The notes under the pieces were generated by a model that saw only the letters and a list, made by a program, of their open reading frames with translations, did not search any database and had not been told where the DNA came from. A stretch of DNA of 64,000 nt from Idiomarina abyssalis (GTDB lineage: Bacteria; Pseudomonadota; Gammaproteobacteria; Enterobacterales; Alteromonadaceae): assembly GCF_900116625.1 (NCBI RefSeq), contig NZ_FPBE01000003.1:124001-188000 (forward strand), written 5' to 3'. The position numbers were made by a program, and so were the translations under genes. Positions 8,706 to 17,931 of the stretch are shown piece after piece (position 1 is the first letter of the stretch; each line of letters opens with the position of its first letter).

Positions 8706-9274
8706 ATGGATAGAAATAGTATTTATTATCGCCAGGTTCAGTTGCTTATGCAGGTGCTACCATTTGTTGCGGCTCATGACTGTTTTGCGCCGCGCTCGAT
8801 CTGCAACACCCTAGGGACTTGTTTGATGTCAAACTACTCTTGGATAATGAAGGACTTACTGATGATATTCGTAAAGCGTTAATTGTTTATATGATCAGCC
8901 ACCCGCGTCCTATTTCTGAATTACTACAACCCAATTTCAAAGATATTGCTGCCCTTTATGAGGGGGAATTTAAGTCGATGGCGGACATTGATGTCCCGCT
9001 AGTGGAGCTTATGGCTGCGCTTGAGGAAGTTGTAAAACGTATGCATGCGACATTTACTGACGAGGAAAGGTCGTTTCTTTTGACGTTTAAGTCAGGCAAA
9101 CCGGATTGGTCATTACTCGGAATTGCGAATGTTGATCAGCTGCCAGCTGTTCGTTGGAAACTGAATAACCTTGAAAAAATGAGTGAGGAAAGGCACCGGA
9201 TAGCTTATAACAAACTTAAGGAAGCTCTCACTCGGCCACTAAATTTGGATTCGACTGCCTGTAAGTTTGATTAA
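8706..9274 (+). pseudogene. abiEii: AbiEii-family nucleotidyltransferase toxin, internally deleted
   Basis: The start is a normal AbiEii N-terminus (MDRNSIYYRQVQLL through HDCFA). At about 8788-8793 the sequence jumps to the family's C-terminal part (LDLQHPRDLFDVKLLLDNEG onward) in another reading frame. The whole nucleotidyltransferase core with its GG(T/S) and DxD motifs is missing. The N-terminal frame ends at a TAA at 8880-8882 after about 34 out-of-register residues. The C-terminal fragment stays open for about 160 codons to 9274. An internal deletion with frame change best explains this; no active toxin can be made. Confidence 0.85.
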
Positions 9275-9400
9275 GAAAGGCGTTAGCAGCCCAGTCGCAA
9301 AAAGGGTGAGCTTTAACCCCATAATAGTTTAGGGATGTCAGTATAGAACCATCGATGCCAAGATAACGTAATAAAGGTTGGTTATTAACGAGGCGAGCGT

Positions 9401-10138
9401 GTGCTTAAACCCAAAGTTTTGTTTCCTCAGCAGTTTATTCACAAACACCCTATTCATCATGGGGAAGAGTTTGGCGTGCTGTGTTGGAATACGCAAAAAC
9501 TGACCGAGAAGCCAGATTTTCAACATACCTTAGCAAGCGTTTTAACAGACTATCCGAGTTTGTTTTTGTTACTTCAGGAGGTGAAGCTGAGTGCAAAAAA
9601 TAATTGGCTGCTGCCGAGCTGGTCTTATGCGGTAGCGCCGAATATGCAAACCCGGCGCTCTGTGTATGGTGTTCTCACCGCAAGCGGTTATGCGTTTAAA
9701 GAAGCTCAGGCTCGACTGAGCAGCAAGCGGGAAGGCATGTTCGCAACCCATAAAAGTTACATGCTCTCTCATCATTCGCTGGCAGAGGGCGGCTCACTGC
9801 TGGTCGTCAATGTCCACGCGATTAACTTTGTTCGTGCGCGTCAGTTTTCACAAGAAATAGAGCTTATCAAAGAAGAAATACTAGAACATAAAGGACCGCT
9901 TATTGTGGCCGGTGATTTTAACGTGTGGAGTCGCCAGCGCCGGCTAAGCTTGCTGCGGTTCTGTCGCAGTGTGGGTCTTCGGCAAGCAATTATGGTCGAC
10001 CCACATCATGTTAAGGCCTACCGACAGCATCCGCTCGACTTCATCTTTTATAGGGATCTCACACTGCAGGAAACAATAGCGATCGATACCAGTAAAGTGT
10101 CTGATCACAATCCGCTTTATGCGCGATTTAGACTATAG
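9401..10138 (+). CDS. Endonuclease/exonuclease/phosphatase (EEP) family protein
   Basis: A 245-residue EEP-fold metal-dependent phosphodiesterase or nuclease. Motifs in order are WNTQK (residues 29-33), LLLQE with catalytic Glu60, VAGDFNVW in the third quarter, HPLDFIFYR and the final SDHNPL with the catalytic Asp-His pair. The start is a GTG with GAGG upstream. No signal peptide is present. The family spans DNA repair nucleases, lipid phosphatases and toxins; the substrate is not evident. It appears to be a single-gene unit. Confidence 0.8.
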   Translation: MLKPKVLFPQQFIHKHPIHHGEEFGVLCWNTQKLTEKPDFQHTLASVLTDYPSLFLLLQEVKLSAKNNWLLPSWSYAVAPNMQTRRSVYGVLTASGYAFKEAQARLSSKREGMFATHKSYMLSHHSLAEGGSLLVVNVHAINFVRARQFSQEIELIKEEILEHKGPLIVAGDFNVWSRQRRLSLLRFCRSVGLRQAIMVDPHHVKAYRQHPLDFIFYRDLTLQETIAIDTSKVSDHNPLYARFRL

Positions 10139-10198
10139 CGACTCAGAACTAGCGTTTTGCCACAAAAAAGTGAGCCCCTGTTATAGAGCTCTCTTTCC

Positions 10199-11026
10199 TT
10201 AGAATATGTAGATAAATCCGACGCCTATTTCAGCTTCGTAATTACTACGAGCAATGGGGCTTTCGCGAACTTCACTGCTGTAATATTCAAACAAGGCTTC
10301 GCCGTAGAGCTGCCAGTTATCATTGATGTAGTGGCGATAATTGTAGTCAATACCAACTGAACGCAAGCCGCCACTCATTGACGTTTGCGGTAAGCCGGAT
10401 GCAGCAGCTTGGCCTGCGTCAATACCGAAGCCTTTGTTGGCGTATTCGCTGTCGTGAAAGGTCGCAACGACATTAATTTCAGAGCCGGTACCGTCGAGCT
10501 GGTCACCAAAGCGGCGGCCTACACCAAATAGACCCAGGTTGCCTTCATCACTTGCTACGATACGACTGACCAGCCAGTAGCGCCAATCGGCATCGAGGGC
10601 ACGACGGGCCTGGAAGATGAACTCTGCGCCTTCGTCTTGATCACCAAGTCCGTCCAGATGGCCGTCGTCTGAATCGCTCTCTTCGCGACCTTCATCGAAA
10701 CCAATGGTGGCTTCCAATAGCCAGTTTTCAGAGCGAACGCCACGCCAGCCGAGGGCTTCACCGGCAAAATAGAATATATTGTCACCGCTACGCCATTGCA
10801 CGGCGCCGGCAGGCTGAATTTCCAATCCAAATTCGTCCGAACCTTCGTAGGCGGTTTCATACTCAACACCCAAACCCAGACCGAAACTCCAGCCATCTTC
10901 GCCTTTGGAAAAGTCATCGAGTGATGGCAAAGGTACCATCGCTGTTTTTTCGTCTTGGGCTAATGCAGTTTGAAGGGTTAACCCATTGATGCACAAAGCC
11001 AACAGTAAGCCAGTAAACTTTTTCAT
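10199..11026 (-). CDS. MipA/OmpV family outer membrane protein
   Basis: A 275-residue predicted outer-membrane beta-barrel. The signal peptide is residues 1-23 (ending TALAQ), followed by alternating aromatic and polar strands and a C-terminal Phe (FIYIF), the usual barrel end. The fold matches the MipA/OmpV family, linked to murein-synthesis scaffolding or small-molecule passage. I chose the ATG at 11026 because the signal peptide starts there; the frame is open further upstream without a good start. It is monocistronic. Confidence 0.8.
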   Translation of the reverse strand: MKKFTGLLLALCINGLTLQTALAQDEKTAMVPLPSLDDFSKGEDGWSFGLGLGVEYETAYEGSDEFGLEIQPAGAVQWRSGDNIFYFAGEALGWRGVRSENWLLEATIGFDEGREESDSDDGHLDGLGDQDEGAEFIFQARRALDADWRYWLVSRIVASDEGNLGLFGVGRRFGDQLDGTGSEINVVATFHDSEYANKGFGIDAGQAAASGLPQTSMSGGLRSVGIDYNYRHYINDNWQLYGEALFEYYSSEVRESPIARSNYEAEIGVGFIYIF

Positions 11027-11137
11027 ATAGAACTCACTTAAGTAGGTGTTGGTAAATATTAATTCTGGTTTCAAAACCTCAAAACGTAAAGGTTGTGCAA
11101 TTAGATCACACACTATCAACTTATGGTTCGCTAAGGG

Positions 11138-11554
11138 TTAAAACAGTTGCGTAATGCCCAGCAAAATAGCGTAGCGACCAGACTTACTTATAAAAACCAG
11201 AATTAAAAACTGCCAGAAGGTTAACCGCAGCATACCGGCGATAAAGGTGAGAGGGTCGCCAATGAATGGCGCCCAGGCCATCAACAGCGACCACTTACCG
11301 AAGCGTTCAAACCAGCGATGACCACGGGCGAGAGATTTTGGTTTGAACGGAAACCAGCGTCGATCCTGGTATTGCACCAGAAAGCGGCCCAGAACGTAAT
11401 TCACCACAGACCCCAGCGTATTACCAATTGATGCTAGCCACCATATTGCCCAGACGTCATAACCCATCTGCTGAGCGCCGACGACCACAAACTCCGACTG
11501 AGCGGGTAGTATTGTGGCGGCCAGAAATGCTGTCAGAAATATACTTAAGTACAT
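11138..11554 (-). CDS. yqaA: YqaA-type DedA/SNARE-associated membrane protein
   Basis: A 138-residue inner-membrane protein of the YqaA branch of the DedA/VTT superfamily. It has about four membrane segments, a reentrant Pro-rich first segment (AATILPAQSEFVVV), the motif LGSVVNYVLGR and the WAPFIGDPLTFIAG loop typical of the family. DedA relatives are involved in lipid-carrier flipping and envelope homeostasis; YqaA itself is not characterised. It stands alone. Confidence 0.8.
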   Translation of the reverse strand: MYLSIFLTAFLAATILPAQSEFVVVGAQQMGYDVWAIWWLASIGNTLGSVVNYVLGRFLVQYQDRRWFPFKPKSLARGHRWFERFGKWSLLMAWAPFIGDPLTFIAGMLRLTFWQFLILVFISKSGRYAILLGITQLF

Positions 11555-11679
11555 TGGACCATAGTTACACTGAATCGCTTATATGTGCGGTAACGAACAG
11601 ACGCCCTTTTGAGAGCAATCTATACTTCGAAATAGCGTCATAATTGAGTGATGCTAATAGACTCTTTAAGGAGTTGATA

Positions 11680-11802
11680 ATGGATACGCAAAAAAATCAA
11701 GGTTCACAAACGCCGAACAAACCAGGCAAACAAAAGCAGGCTAACCCTGGTCAGCAAAAAGACCAAAAGCAACCTCAGCAGGCACCTGGCAAAAAAGCGT
11801 AA
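11680..11802 (+). CDS. Small disordered Gln/Lys/Pro-rich protein
   Basis: A 40-residue ORF too short for most gene callers, with AAGGAG six bases before its ATG and a good intrinsic terminator 17 bases after its stop. The product is almost wholly Gln, Lys, Pro, Asn and Gly (for example PGKQKQANPGQQKDQKQPQQ), cationic and presumably unstructured. Terminator and ribosome binding site make a real gene likely. The function is unknown. Confidence 0.65.
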   Translation: MDTQKNQGSQTPNKPGKQKQANPGQQKDQKQPQQAPGKKA

Positions 11803-11819
11803 TTAATTACGCAACCCCG

Positions 11820-11849
11820 AGCCCAGCGCTATTTATGTTGGGCTTTTTT
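11820..11849 (+). terminator. Rho-independent terminator
   Basis: The stem AGCCCA / TGGGCT with a 13-nt loop is followed by TTTTTT (11844-11849), directly after the 40-residue ORF on the plus strand. Confidence 0.8.
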
Positions 11850-11879
11850 GTGGGGTCTAATCAAGCCTCTCTTTTTCAA

Positions 11880-12731
11880 TTATAATTCTAGCGGATCTCC
11901 GCGCAGGAGTTCCCATGCCTGAATCATTTCTTTCTTCGTCGAGCCCCAGCGATAGCCCCCTATAGCCCCGCTTTTTTGAATAACACGGTGACACGGAATT
12001 AGCATAGCAACAGGGTTAGAGCCAACAGCATTGCCAACCGCCCGAGACGCTTTAGGGTAACCCAATGCATTGGCAATTTGGGAGTAACTGGCCAGTTGTC
12101 CCGATGGTATCCTCAACAAAGCTCGCCACACAGCGACTTGAAAATTGGTACCCATTACGTGCAATGACAAGGGGTTAGACTGCCCGTCTTTTAACCGACT
12201 AAACAGTACGTTAGCAACATAGTTCGTCGCGTTGTCATTTTGCACGAGCGAGCCTTTAGGCCAGTCTTTACCTATATCTACAAGTATCTCATCAGCAGAT
12301 CTGGAGCCCAAAAACTCGATGCGGCATACGCCTCGAGGGGTCATTGCGACAAATATCTTACCAAAAGGGGTTTCATTAACTCCGTATTGGATAGTAACCC
12401 CCTGGCCTCCGTTCTTGTATTCACCTGGCGTTACGGCTTCTAGTTTTACAAAGTGGTCATACAGTCGGGAACCTCCGCTTAAACCCATGCGGAGGGAAAC
12501 ATCCATAAGAGAGCCTTCTTCTTTCAGCATTCGCTTGCTTCGTTCCAGCGTTAAAGCCTGCAGGAAACGTTTCGGTGTGGTGCCTGCCCATTTACAAAAC
12601 ACCCGATGAAAATGAAACGGGCTGAGATGAACATGGGCAGCAACGTCTTCCAGGGTCGGCTGGCTCGATACATGCTCTGACATATAGGTCATGGCTTTTT
12701 CAATACGGATATAGTCGGACATAACCATCAC
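11880..12731 (-). CDS. AraC-type HTH fused to O6-alkylguanine-DNA methyltransferase
   Basis: A 283-residue Ada-like DNA repair protein without the N-terminal Ada zinc domain. Residues 10-105 are an AraC/XylS double helix-turn-helix (VAAHVHLSPFHFHRVFCKWA). Residues 195-275 are the suicide methyltransferase with active Cys247 in IPCHRVIQ, preceded by the helix RAVGNAVGSNP. It transfers O6-alkyl groups from guanine to the cysteine. The HTH part may control alkylation response genes. Alternative ATG starts exist at residues 2 and 4. It is single and divergent from padR. Confidence 0.9.
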   Translation of the reverse strand: MMVMSDYIRIEKAMTYMSEHVSSQPTLEDVAAHVHLSPFHFHRVFCKWAGTTPKRFLQALTLERSKRMLKEEGSLMDVSLRMGLSGGSRLYDHFVKLEAVTPGEYKNGGQGVTIQYGVNETPFGKIFVAMTPRGVCRIEFLGSRSADEILVDIGKDWPKGSLVQNDNATNYVANVLFSRLKDGQSNPLSLHVMGTNFQVAVWRALLRIPSGQLASYSQIANALGYPKASRAVGNAVGSNPVAMLIPCHRVIQKSGAIGGYRWGSTKKEMIQAWELLRGDPLEL

Positions 12732-12875
12732 CCTTACACGCGATTAATTGAGATACCACCATCATAAAAAACAGTTTATCCGACAACGACCCGAAGCTTG
12801 CTCTTTTTTTTAATCACGCTGCTAGATACGAATGCTTGTATCAAGCACTGACTATATCCCGAGTGTCATTATTAT

Positions 12876-12904
12876 TTGCATTGTTACTGTATGTCACCTA
12901 GTAT
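12876..12904 (+). promoter_or_regulatory. Probable padR promoter
   Basis: TTGCAT (12876-12881), 17 bp, and TAGTAT (12899-12904) form a moderate sigma70-like promoter about 55 bases before the padR-like start. Confidence 0.4.
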
Positions 12905-12911
12905 TCATTTT

Positions 12912-12928
12912 ACTGTGTTTCACACAGT
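12912..12928. promoter_or_regulatory. Inverted repeat, candidate PadR operator
   Basis: The perfect repeat ACTGTGT-TTC-ACACAGT lies just after the predicted transcription start and 31 bases before the PadR-family gene. PadR repressors bind short dyads in their own promoters, so autoregulation is likely. This is inferred from position. Confidence 0.5.
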
Positions 12929-12959
12929 GTGCGTAATACAGCATAAATAAGGACTCACT

Positions 12960-13310
12960 ATGGCTACTGCACCACTCGATAAACTCAAGCTAGAACTGCG
13001 CCGTGGCGTTTTGGTTTTAGCGGTACTCGCATCTCTGCGCGAGCCTCATTATGGCTATTCGTTACGTAAGCAACTGCAAGGTGCCGGCGTCGATATTGAT
13101 GAAGGTACGTTATACCCACTTATTAGAAGACTGGCCGATCAAGGGTTGCTCGATAGTGAATGGAAGCAGGGAGAAGGGCGTGAACGACGTTATTACCAGT
13201 TATCAACGCTGGGTGTAGAGCTATTAGAACAATTAACCCAGGAGTGGACCTCGCTCAACAGCGCGATTGGCCCCCTACTGTTGCGGAACACCAATGAGGA
13301 GCAACACTAA
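12960..13310 (+). CDS. PadR-family transcriptional regulator
   Basis: A 116-residue winged-helix regulator. Recognisable PadR features are PHYGYSLRKQL in the HTH and DEGTLYPLIRRLADQGLLDSEW through the recognition helix and wing, then a short C-terminal dimer helix. The next gene starts on the last base of its stop codon (TAATG), so the two are translationally coupled. PadR plus a HAAS-domain membrane protein is a common pair; the ligand is unknown. Confidence 0.9.
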   Translation: MATAPLDKLKLELRRGVLVLAVLASLREPHYGYSLRKQLQGAGVDIDEGTLYPLIRRLADQGLLDSEWKQGEGRERRYYQLSTLGVELLEQLTQEWTSLNSAIGPLLLRNTNEEQH

Positions 13311-14251
13311 TGGATATGGTAGAACGTTATATTGCCGCTGTTCAGCGAGAGCTGCCAGAAAAGAAACGCGATGATATTAGCCGCGAGTTAAAGGCGAATA
13401 TTCTTGATCAGATAGACGCATTAGAATCGCAGCAAGGGAGTGTGTCTGACGCCGAGGTGGCTGAACTGTTAAAAGTGATGGGGCATCCGCGCAAGGTGGC
13501 GCTTCAGTTTTGTCCACCCACGCCACTAGTAACCGCGCAGCTTATGCCTTTGTATTTGCACACGCTGTATATGGTGCTCGGCGTGTTGTTTGTGATTTCA
13601 ACCGTTGAAATTACGGGCCGCTGGCTTGGTGGTGCTGAAATGAGCTTGCTGCTATTCATGAAGGGCATAGCAAGCGATTTTCTGGCCAGTGGTTACTTTG
13701 CTTTTACGACAATTACCATCGGTTTTGCAGTTATGAGCCGCTCTCGGAAAAAGGAAACTGCAGAGGTTGCAGGCACCTGCAAATGGAGCCCTGAGAAGCT
13801 CCCGGCCGCAGGTAAAAGTTGGCAGCATATTAGTTTACAGAATATATTTTCCGATCTTGCCACATTACTATTTTTAGTGATGTTGATTTGGTATCCGTTA
13901 TGGCAACCCGACAGTGGTACGCAGAGTATTTTTACTGAGCAAGCGCTGACTATTTTACGCTGGTTTACGCCGGTTATTGCAATTGCTATGGCACATAGTT
14001 TGTGGCAGTTACGGACAAGGCTATGGACCCGCAATATGTTGATGCTTAACATTGCCGTTAGTGCTGCGTTCTTACTGGTTTCGGTAGGGTTGCTGATGTT
14101 ATCGCCTGTGTTACAAATTAATGTCGAAGTTTTGAGGGAAGAACTGGGCATAGCCATTATCGAACGAAGTGCTCAGACAGTTCTGGTGGCAGCTGCATTA
14201 ATCGCAACCTATGAAATTGTCCGCGATGCACGCCGGTTGATCCGCAGTTGA
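13310..14251 (+). CDS. HAAS-domain multi-pass membrane protein, PadR partner
   Basis: A 313-residue protein. Residues 1-65 are the helical HAAS (permease prefix/DUF1700-like) domain with RELPEKKRDDISRELKANI and an LLKVMGHPRKVA end. About six membrane segments follow from residue 77. The gene overlaps the stop of padR by one base. Such proteins are thought to sit in the inner membrane and to be controlled by the linked PadR; no enzymatic motif is visible. Confidence 0.75.
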   Translation: MDMVERYIAAVQRELPEKKRDDISRELKANILDQIDALESQQGSVSDAEVAELLKVMGHPRKVALQFCPPTPLVTAQLMPLYLHTLYMVLGVLFVISTVEITGRWLGGAEMSLLLFMKGIASDFLASGYFAFTTITIGFAVMSRSRKKETAEVAGTCKWSPEKLPAAGKSWQHISLQNIFSDLATLLFLVMLIWYPLWQPDSGTQSIFTEQALTILRWFTPVIAIAMAHSLWQLRTRLWTRNMLMLNIAVSAAFLLVSVGLLMLSPVLQINVEVLREELGIAIIERSAQTVLVAAALIATYEIVRDARRLIRS

Positions 14252-14270
14252 TGGGGTGAGACAGACAAGC

Positions 14271-14292
14271 AGCCGCGCTTTATTGCGCGGCT
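14271..14292. terminator. GC-rich hairpin between convergent genes
   Basis: The 8-bp stem AGCCGCGC / GCGCGGCT with a 6-nt TTTATT loop lies between convergent gene ends at 14251 and 14325. There is no T-run, so it may work as a weak bidirectional terminator. Confidence 0.5.
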
Positions 14293-14324
14293 AGGTTGGT
14301 TGCAGCCAAGGATTTTTCTGACAA

Positions 14325-15422
14325 CTACTGCTGCGCCTGATTCAACGCCTGAATAGCAAAGCTGCCCAGCCAGTGACCACCTTCGTAGCTATCGCCAACT
14401 AGATTAGGGTAGGAGTGCGCCATATGTTTATCGGCAACTTCGCGTAAATGCTCATACTGTGGGTATTGGTTAGCCAGCGCATACAGGTTCCAGGCGCGGC
14501 TGAAGTTTAAACCGTCCAGATGCACCAGTTTGCCGTCGGTTCTGTCGCTGACTTTACCGACTGCCAGGCTGTAGCCCGGATCAGCGAGTTGTGGCATAAA
14601 ATCATCTAACCAGGTTAAAAACTGCTGTTTTGGCAGGACGCGTTGCATTAAGCCTATTTCTTCCAGACAGGGTGACAGAAAGTCGTAGCCACTTGGCTCC
14701 CAGCTTATCGGGCAGTTTTTATCTTCTGAAAAATAATCTTTAGCGCGCTGAGCGATCAATTGCTGCAATTCAGTGTGTTCACGATTAACAGCATAGTCAT
14801 AGGCGAAACTTAAGCCAAAGGCCGTGTTGGTATGCTCTCCCACACGCACCGGGTAAACCAGCCGGGGTAAGAAGTTGATATAGCGTTCAACGATTAAATC
14901 GGCCAATGGTTGTAAGTTTGCTGCCAGCTCTTTGGCCATAGGGTCTTCCCATGAGCGAAGCTCGTCAGACAGTTTTAACAACCAGGCCCAACCATAAGTG
15001 CGCTCAAACGAGTCATTTATGTCCTTGCTGAAAAAGTCCACTTCACGCGCCACGTTTTCTGCAGTTAAGTTGCGTTTAAGAACGGCTCTTACCTTGTCAG
15101 CCTGTTCCAGTTCGGGGTACTGCTGTAATAGAGTGACCATAGACCAGTAGCCATGCACGGCGCTGTGCCAGTCAAAACAGCCGTAAAAAACCGGATGCAG
15201 AACAGAAGGCTCCTTTAAATCGGCAGCGCTGCCCAGTACCGCTCCAGTTTTGTATGGGTAAGGTGTTTCGACACAATGTAGTGGTAGCTCCACCAGTTTA
15301 TTTGCTTCGGACAGTGTTAAATGGTGTGAAGCCATGCGTTCGGTGTCCTGAGTTGCCGGAGAACAGGCCTGCAATAACACCATACTTAACAGGGCAGTAC
15401 AAAATGAAAGGGCTTTTAGCAT
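14325..15422 (-). CDS. DUF2891-family lipoprotein
   Basis: A 365-residue protein with a lipoprotein signal peptide (LLQAC, Cys20). The mature part matches the DUF2891 family: GCFDWHSAVHGYWSM near residues 80-95 and a helical, alpha-toroid-like body with repeated Trp/Leu helices, ending in YEGGHWLGSFAIQAL. The family has no firm function; the fold suggests carbohydrate or cell-wall binding. It is monocistronic. Confidence 0.75.
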   Translation of the reverse strand: MLKALSFCTALLSMVLLQACSPATQDTERMASHHLTLSEANKLVELPLHCVETPYPYKTGAVLGSAADLKEPSVLHPVFYGCFDWHSAVHGYWSMVTLLQQYPELEQADKVRAVLKRNLTAENVAREVDFFSKDINDSFERTYGWAWLLKLSDELRSWEDPMAKELAANLQPLADLIVERYINFLPRLVYPVRVGEHTNTAFGLSFAYDYAVNREHTELQQLIAQRAKDYFSEDKNCPISWEPSGYDFLSPCLEEIGLMQRVLPKQQFLTWLDDFMPQLADPGYSLAVGKVSDRTDGKLVHLDGLNFSRAWNLYALANQYPQYEHLREVADKHMAHSYPNLVGDSYEGGHWLGSFAIQALNQAQQ

Positions 15423-15672
15423 ATGAGGCTCACATTGATGATTGTTTTTAGCTCGAATGATAGTAGCAACCTTATAAATTTTTAGCTATGTCCGAGAGCG
15501 TCAGCTTATAGCTCCTCTCCCCAACGATAGGCGGCAGCTGAGTATTGCTATAGCGCCTTAGGCAGGTTTGTGTTATCCGTACTGGCAACCGAAATCAAAA
15601 GTGCCATACTGAAATTCATAGCACAGAGGTCGACACCTATCGAGTTCATTTGAAGTACAGGAGGCCAAGCTA

Positions 15673-16953
15673 ATGCCGAGTATTGCGCAGTCTTTCGACA
15701 ATGAGAGCTTGCCGAAAGACAAGTTAATAGCGGAGTATGAGCGGGTGCGTGCGCAAACAATGAGGTTGACGGAAGCCTTAAGTGCAGAAGATATGATGCT
15801 ACAGTCGATGCCCGATGCCAGCCCGGCGAAATGGCATCTCGCGCATACCACCTGGTTTTTTGAAACTTTTTTACTGCAACCTCATTTAGCGGGTTATCGA
15901 ACGTACAACAATGCCTATCAATACTTATTCAATTCTTATTATGAAACGGTAGGCGAGCGCCATCCGCGACCGCAACGAGGCTTGTTGTCACGGCCGCCGT
16001 TAGAAGAAGTGGTGAATTATCGGAAGCATGTTGATAACGCCATGAAGGCATTGCTGGAGTCATACTCTGCTGAAATTAAGGCGGCTGTTACCATTGGCTT
16101 GCATCACGAGATGCAGCATCAGGAACTGATACAAACCGATATTAAACATGCGTTGTCACTTAATCCGTATGCGCTGGGGCCGGATACCAATGCGGCAGAA
16201 TCTTCCCCTGATTCCGGTAGCACAGGAAACCCTGAATTTGTCCATTTTGAAGGTGGCTTATCTTTTATCGGTACCGATGCGGAGTCATCCTTTGCCTATG
16301 ACTGCTAACAACCCCGGCATCAGGTATTTGTGCCGGAGTTTAGTCTGTGTGAGCGCTTGGTGACTAACGCAGAATGGTTAGAGTTTATGGCTGACGACGG
16401 CTATAAGCGGCCAAAACTCTGGCTTTCGGACGGCTGGGCAACAGCGCAACAGGAAGGTTGGCGAGCGCCTTTATACTGGCATCGTGAAGGTGAGCAGTGG
16501 TTTACTGTGACGGGCCGTAACCGTGTGCCTTTAGATCTAAATGCTCCGGTTTGCCATATTAGCTATTACGAGGCAGACGCTTTTGCGCGCTGGCGCGGTT
16601 GCCGTTTGCCAACAGAGTTTGAATGGGAGCATGCCGCTCAGTCGGTTGAGTGTTGCGGTAACTTTCTGGAGCAAAACCAGTTACTGCCGCAGCCGGTAGT
16701 CGCGGATAATAAAGGCCTCAAGCAAATGTTTGGTGACGCCTGGGAGTGGACGCAAAGTCCGTTTATTCCTTATCCGGGATTCAAAACGCCGGAAGGGGCG
16801 TTGGCTGAGTACAACGGGAAGTTCATGGCTAACCAGTGGGTTCTGCGTGGCGGTTCATGCGCTACTGCCGAGCAACAAATACGCTTAACCTACCGGAACT
16901 TCTTTTACGCGCATCAGCGTTGGCAATTTAGCAGTCTGCGTCTGGCCAAATAA
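15673..16953 (+). pseudogene. egtB: Ergothioneine sulfoxide synthase EgtB, interrupted by an in-frame stop
   Basis: EgtB joins hercynine to a thiol using Fe(II) and oxygen. Residues 1-190 are the DinB_2-like domain with iron ligands in WHLAHTTWFFE and HEMQHQE. The C-terminal part (from 16330) is the FGE-sulfatase domain with [10 protein letters not shown] and [13 protein letters not shown] at 16306-16308 splits the frame; sequence on both sides is in the same frame and reads AYD-C[15 protein letters not shown], where a Glu codon would be expected. One G-to-T change could create it. A GTG at 16330 could restart translation. AGGAGG precedes the ATG. Nonsense mutation, sequencing error or two-piece expression are possible. 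Confidence 0.8.
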
Positions 16954-16974
16954 AATCAAAAATCGGGATGTTTT

Positions 16975-17919
16975 ATGAACCATGGGTTTTTGCAGGATGT
17001 TCTGGCGGGGCTACGCTTGCCTCAAAAAACGCTACCACCCAAATATTTTTATGACGCAAAGGGGTCAGAGTACTTTGACCAAATTTGTCAGCTGGATGAG
17101 TACTACCCCTACCGCACTGAGCTTGGAATGTTGCCCGATGTCGCCGGGGAATTAAAACAGTACTTTTCGGGAAAATCTCTCGATAACATTCAACTGGTTG
17201 AGTTTGGTGCGGGGTCGCTGCATAAAGTAAAACCATTGCTAAAAAAGTTACCTGTGATAACGGAGTTTGTCGCGATTGATATTTCGGGTGAACATCTCAA
17301 AAAAGCCTCAGCCGACCTTGCCGAGTCCTTCCCCAAATTACAGATTAAAGTTGCTCAAGGGGATTTTACCCAACCAATAGAACTGGCGCTTTCTCAGGCG
17401 ACTTCAATGGGTTTTTTTCCAGGCTCTACCATAGGCAACTTTGAGCCTGAAGAGGCCTGCGAGTTTCTGCGTAGCGCTCGCACAACCCTTGGTAAAGAAA
17501 GCTATATGCTGATGGGGGTAGACACCAAAAAAGACGAGCAAATGCTTGAGCGTGCATACAACGACAGCAAAGACATTACCGCACGTTTTAATAAGAATAT
17601 TCTGACCCGAATGAACCGAGAACTCGATGCTAATTTTCATCCCGATCAGTTTGAGCACCTGGCCATTTACAATCAGAAGCTGGGCCGTATAGAAATGCAT
17701 TTGCGCAGTTGTATCCGGCAGGAGGTTGAAGTTGCCGGTGAAAGTTTTCAGTTTAAGGAGGGTGAAACCATTCACACCGAAAACTCCTATAAATATTACC
17801 CCGAAGAGTTTGATCGGTTAGCAAGCTCGGCAGGCTGGAAGCGCGAAAAGATATGGCTGGCGCCTGACGGAATCTTCGCGATTATGCTATTACACAATGC
17901 TGACAAAGTTCGAGACTAA
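16975..17919 (+). CDS. egtD: L-histidine N-alpha-methyltransferase EgtD
   Basis: A 314-residue SAM-dependent enzyme that trimethylates histidine to hercynine, the first step of ergothioneine synthesis. It shows the family N-terminus (LPPKYFYDAKGSEYFDQI), a SAM loop LVEFGAGSLHKV, FFPGSTIGNFEPEEA and the C-terminal IHTENSYKY. It lies 21 bases after egtB and is surely its operon partner. The reading frame is intact, unlike egtB. Confidence 0.92.
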   Translation: MNHGFLQDVLAGLRLPQKTLPPKYFYDAKGSEYFDQICQLDEYYPYRTELGMLPDVAGELKQYFSGKSLDNIQLVEFGAGSLHKVKPLLKKLPVITEFVAIDISGEHLKKASADLAESFPKLQIKVAQGDFTQPIELALSQATSMGFFPGSTIGNFEPEEACEFLRSARTTLGKESYMLMGVDTKKDEQMLERAYNDSKDITARFNKNILTRMNRELDANFHPDQFEHLAIYNQKLGRIEMHLRSCIRQEVEVAGESFQFKEGETIHTENSYKYYPEEFDRLASSAGWKREKIWLAPDGIFAIMLLHNADKVRD

Positions 17920-17931
17920 TCGGTGTCTGCT

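Noticed and set aside
12912-12928. LexA (SOS) box next to the Ogt-like gene
   Set aside because: The spacing is CTG-N9-CAG, one base short of the LexA pattern, and it lies by padR.
16306-16308. Recoded stop (selenocysteine or similar) in egtB
   Set aside because: The codon is TAA, not TGA, and the expected residue is Glu, so selenocysteine does not apply.
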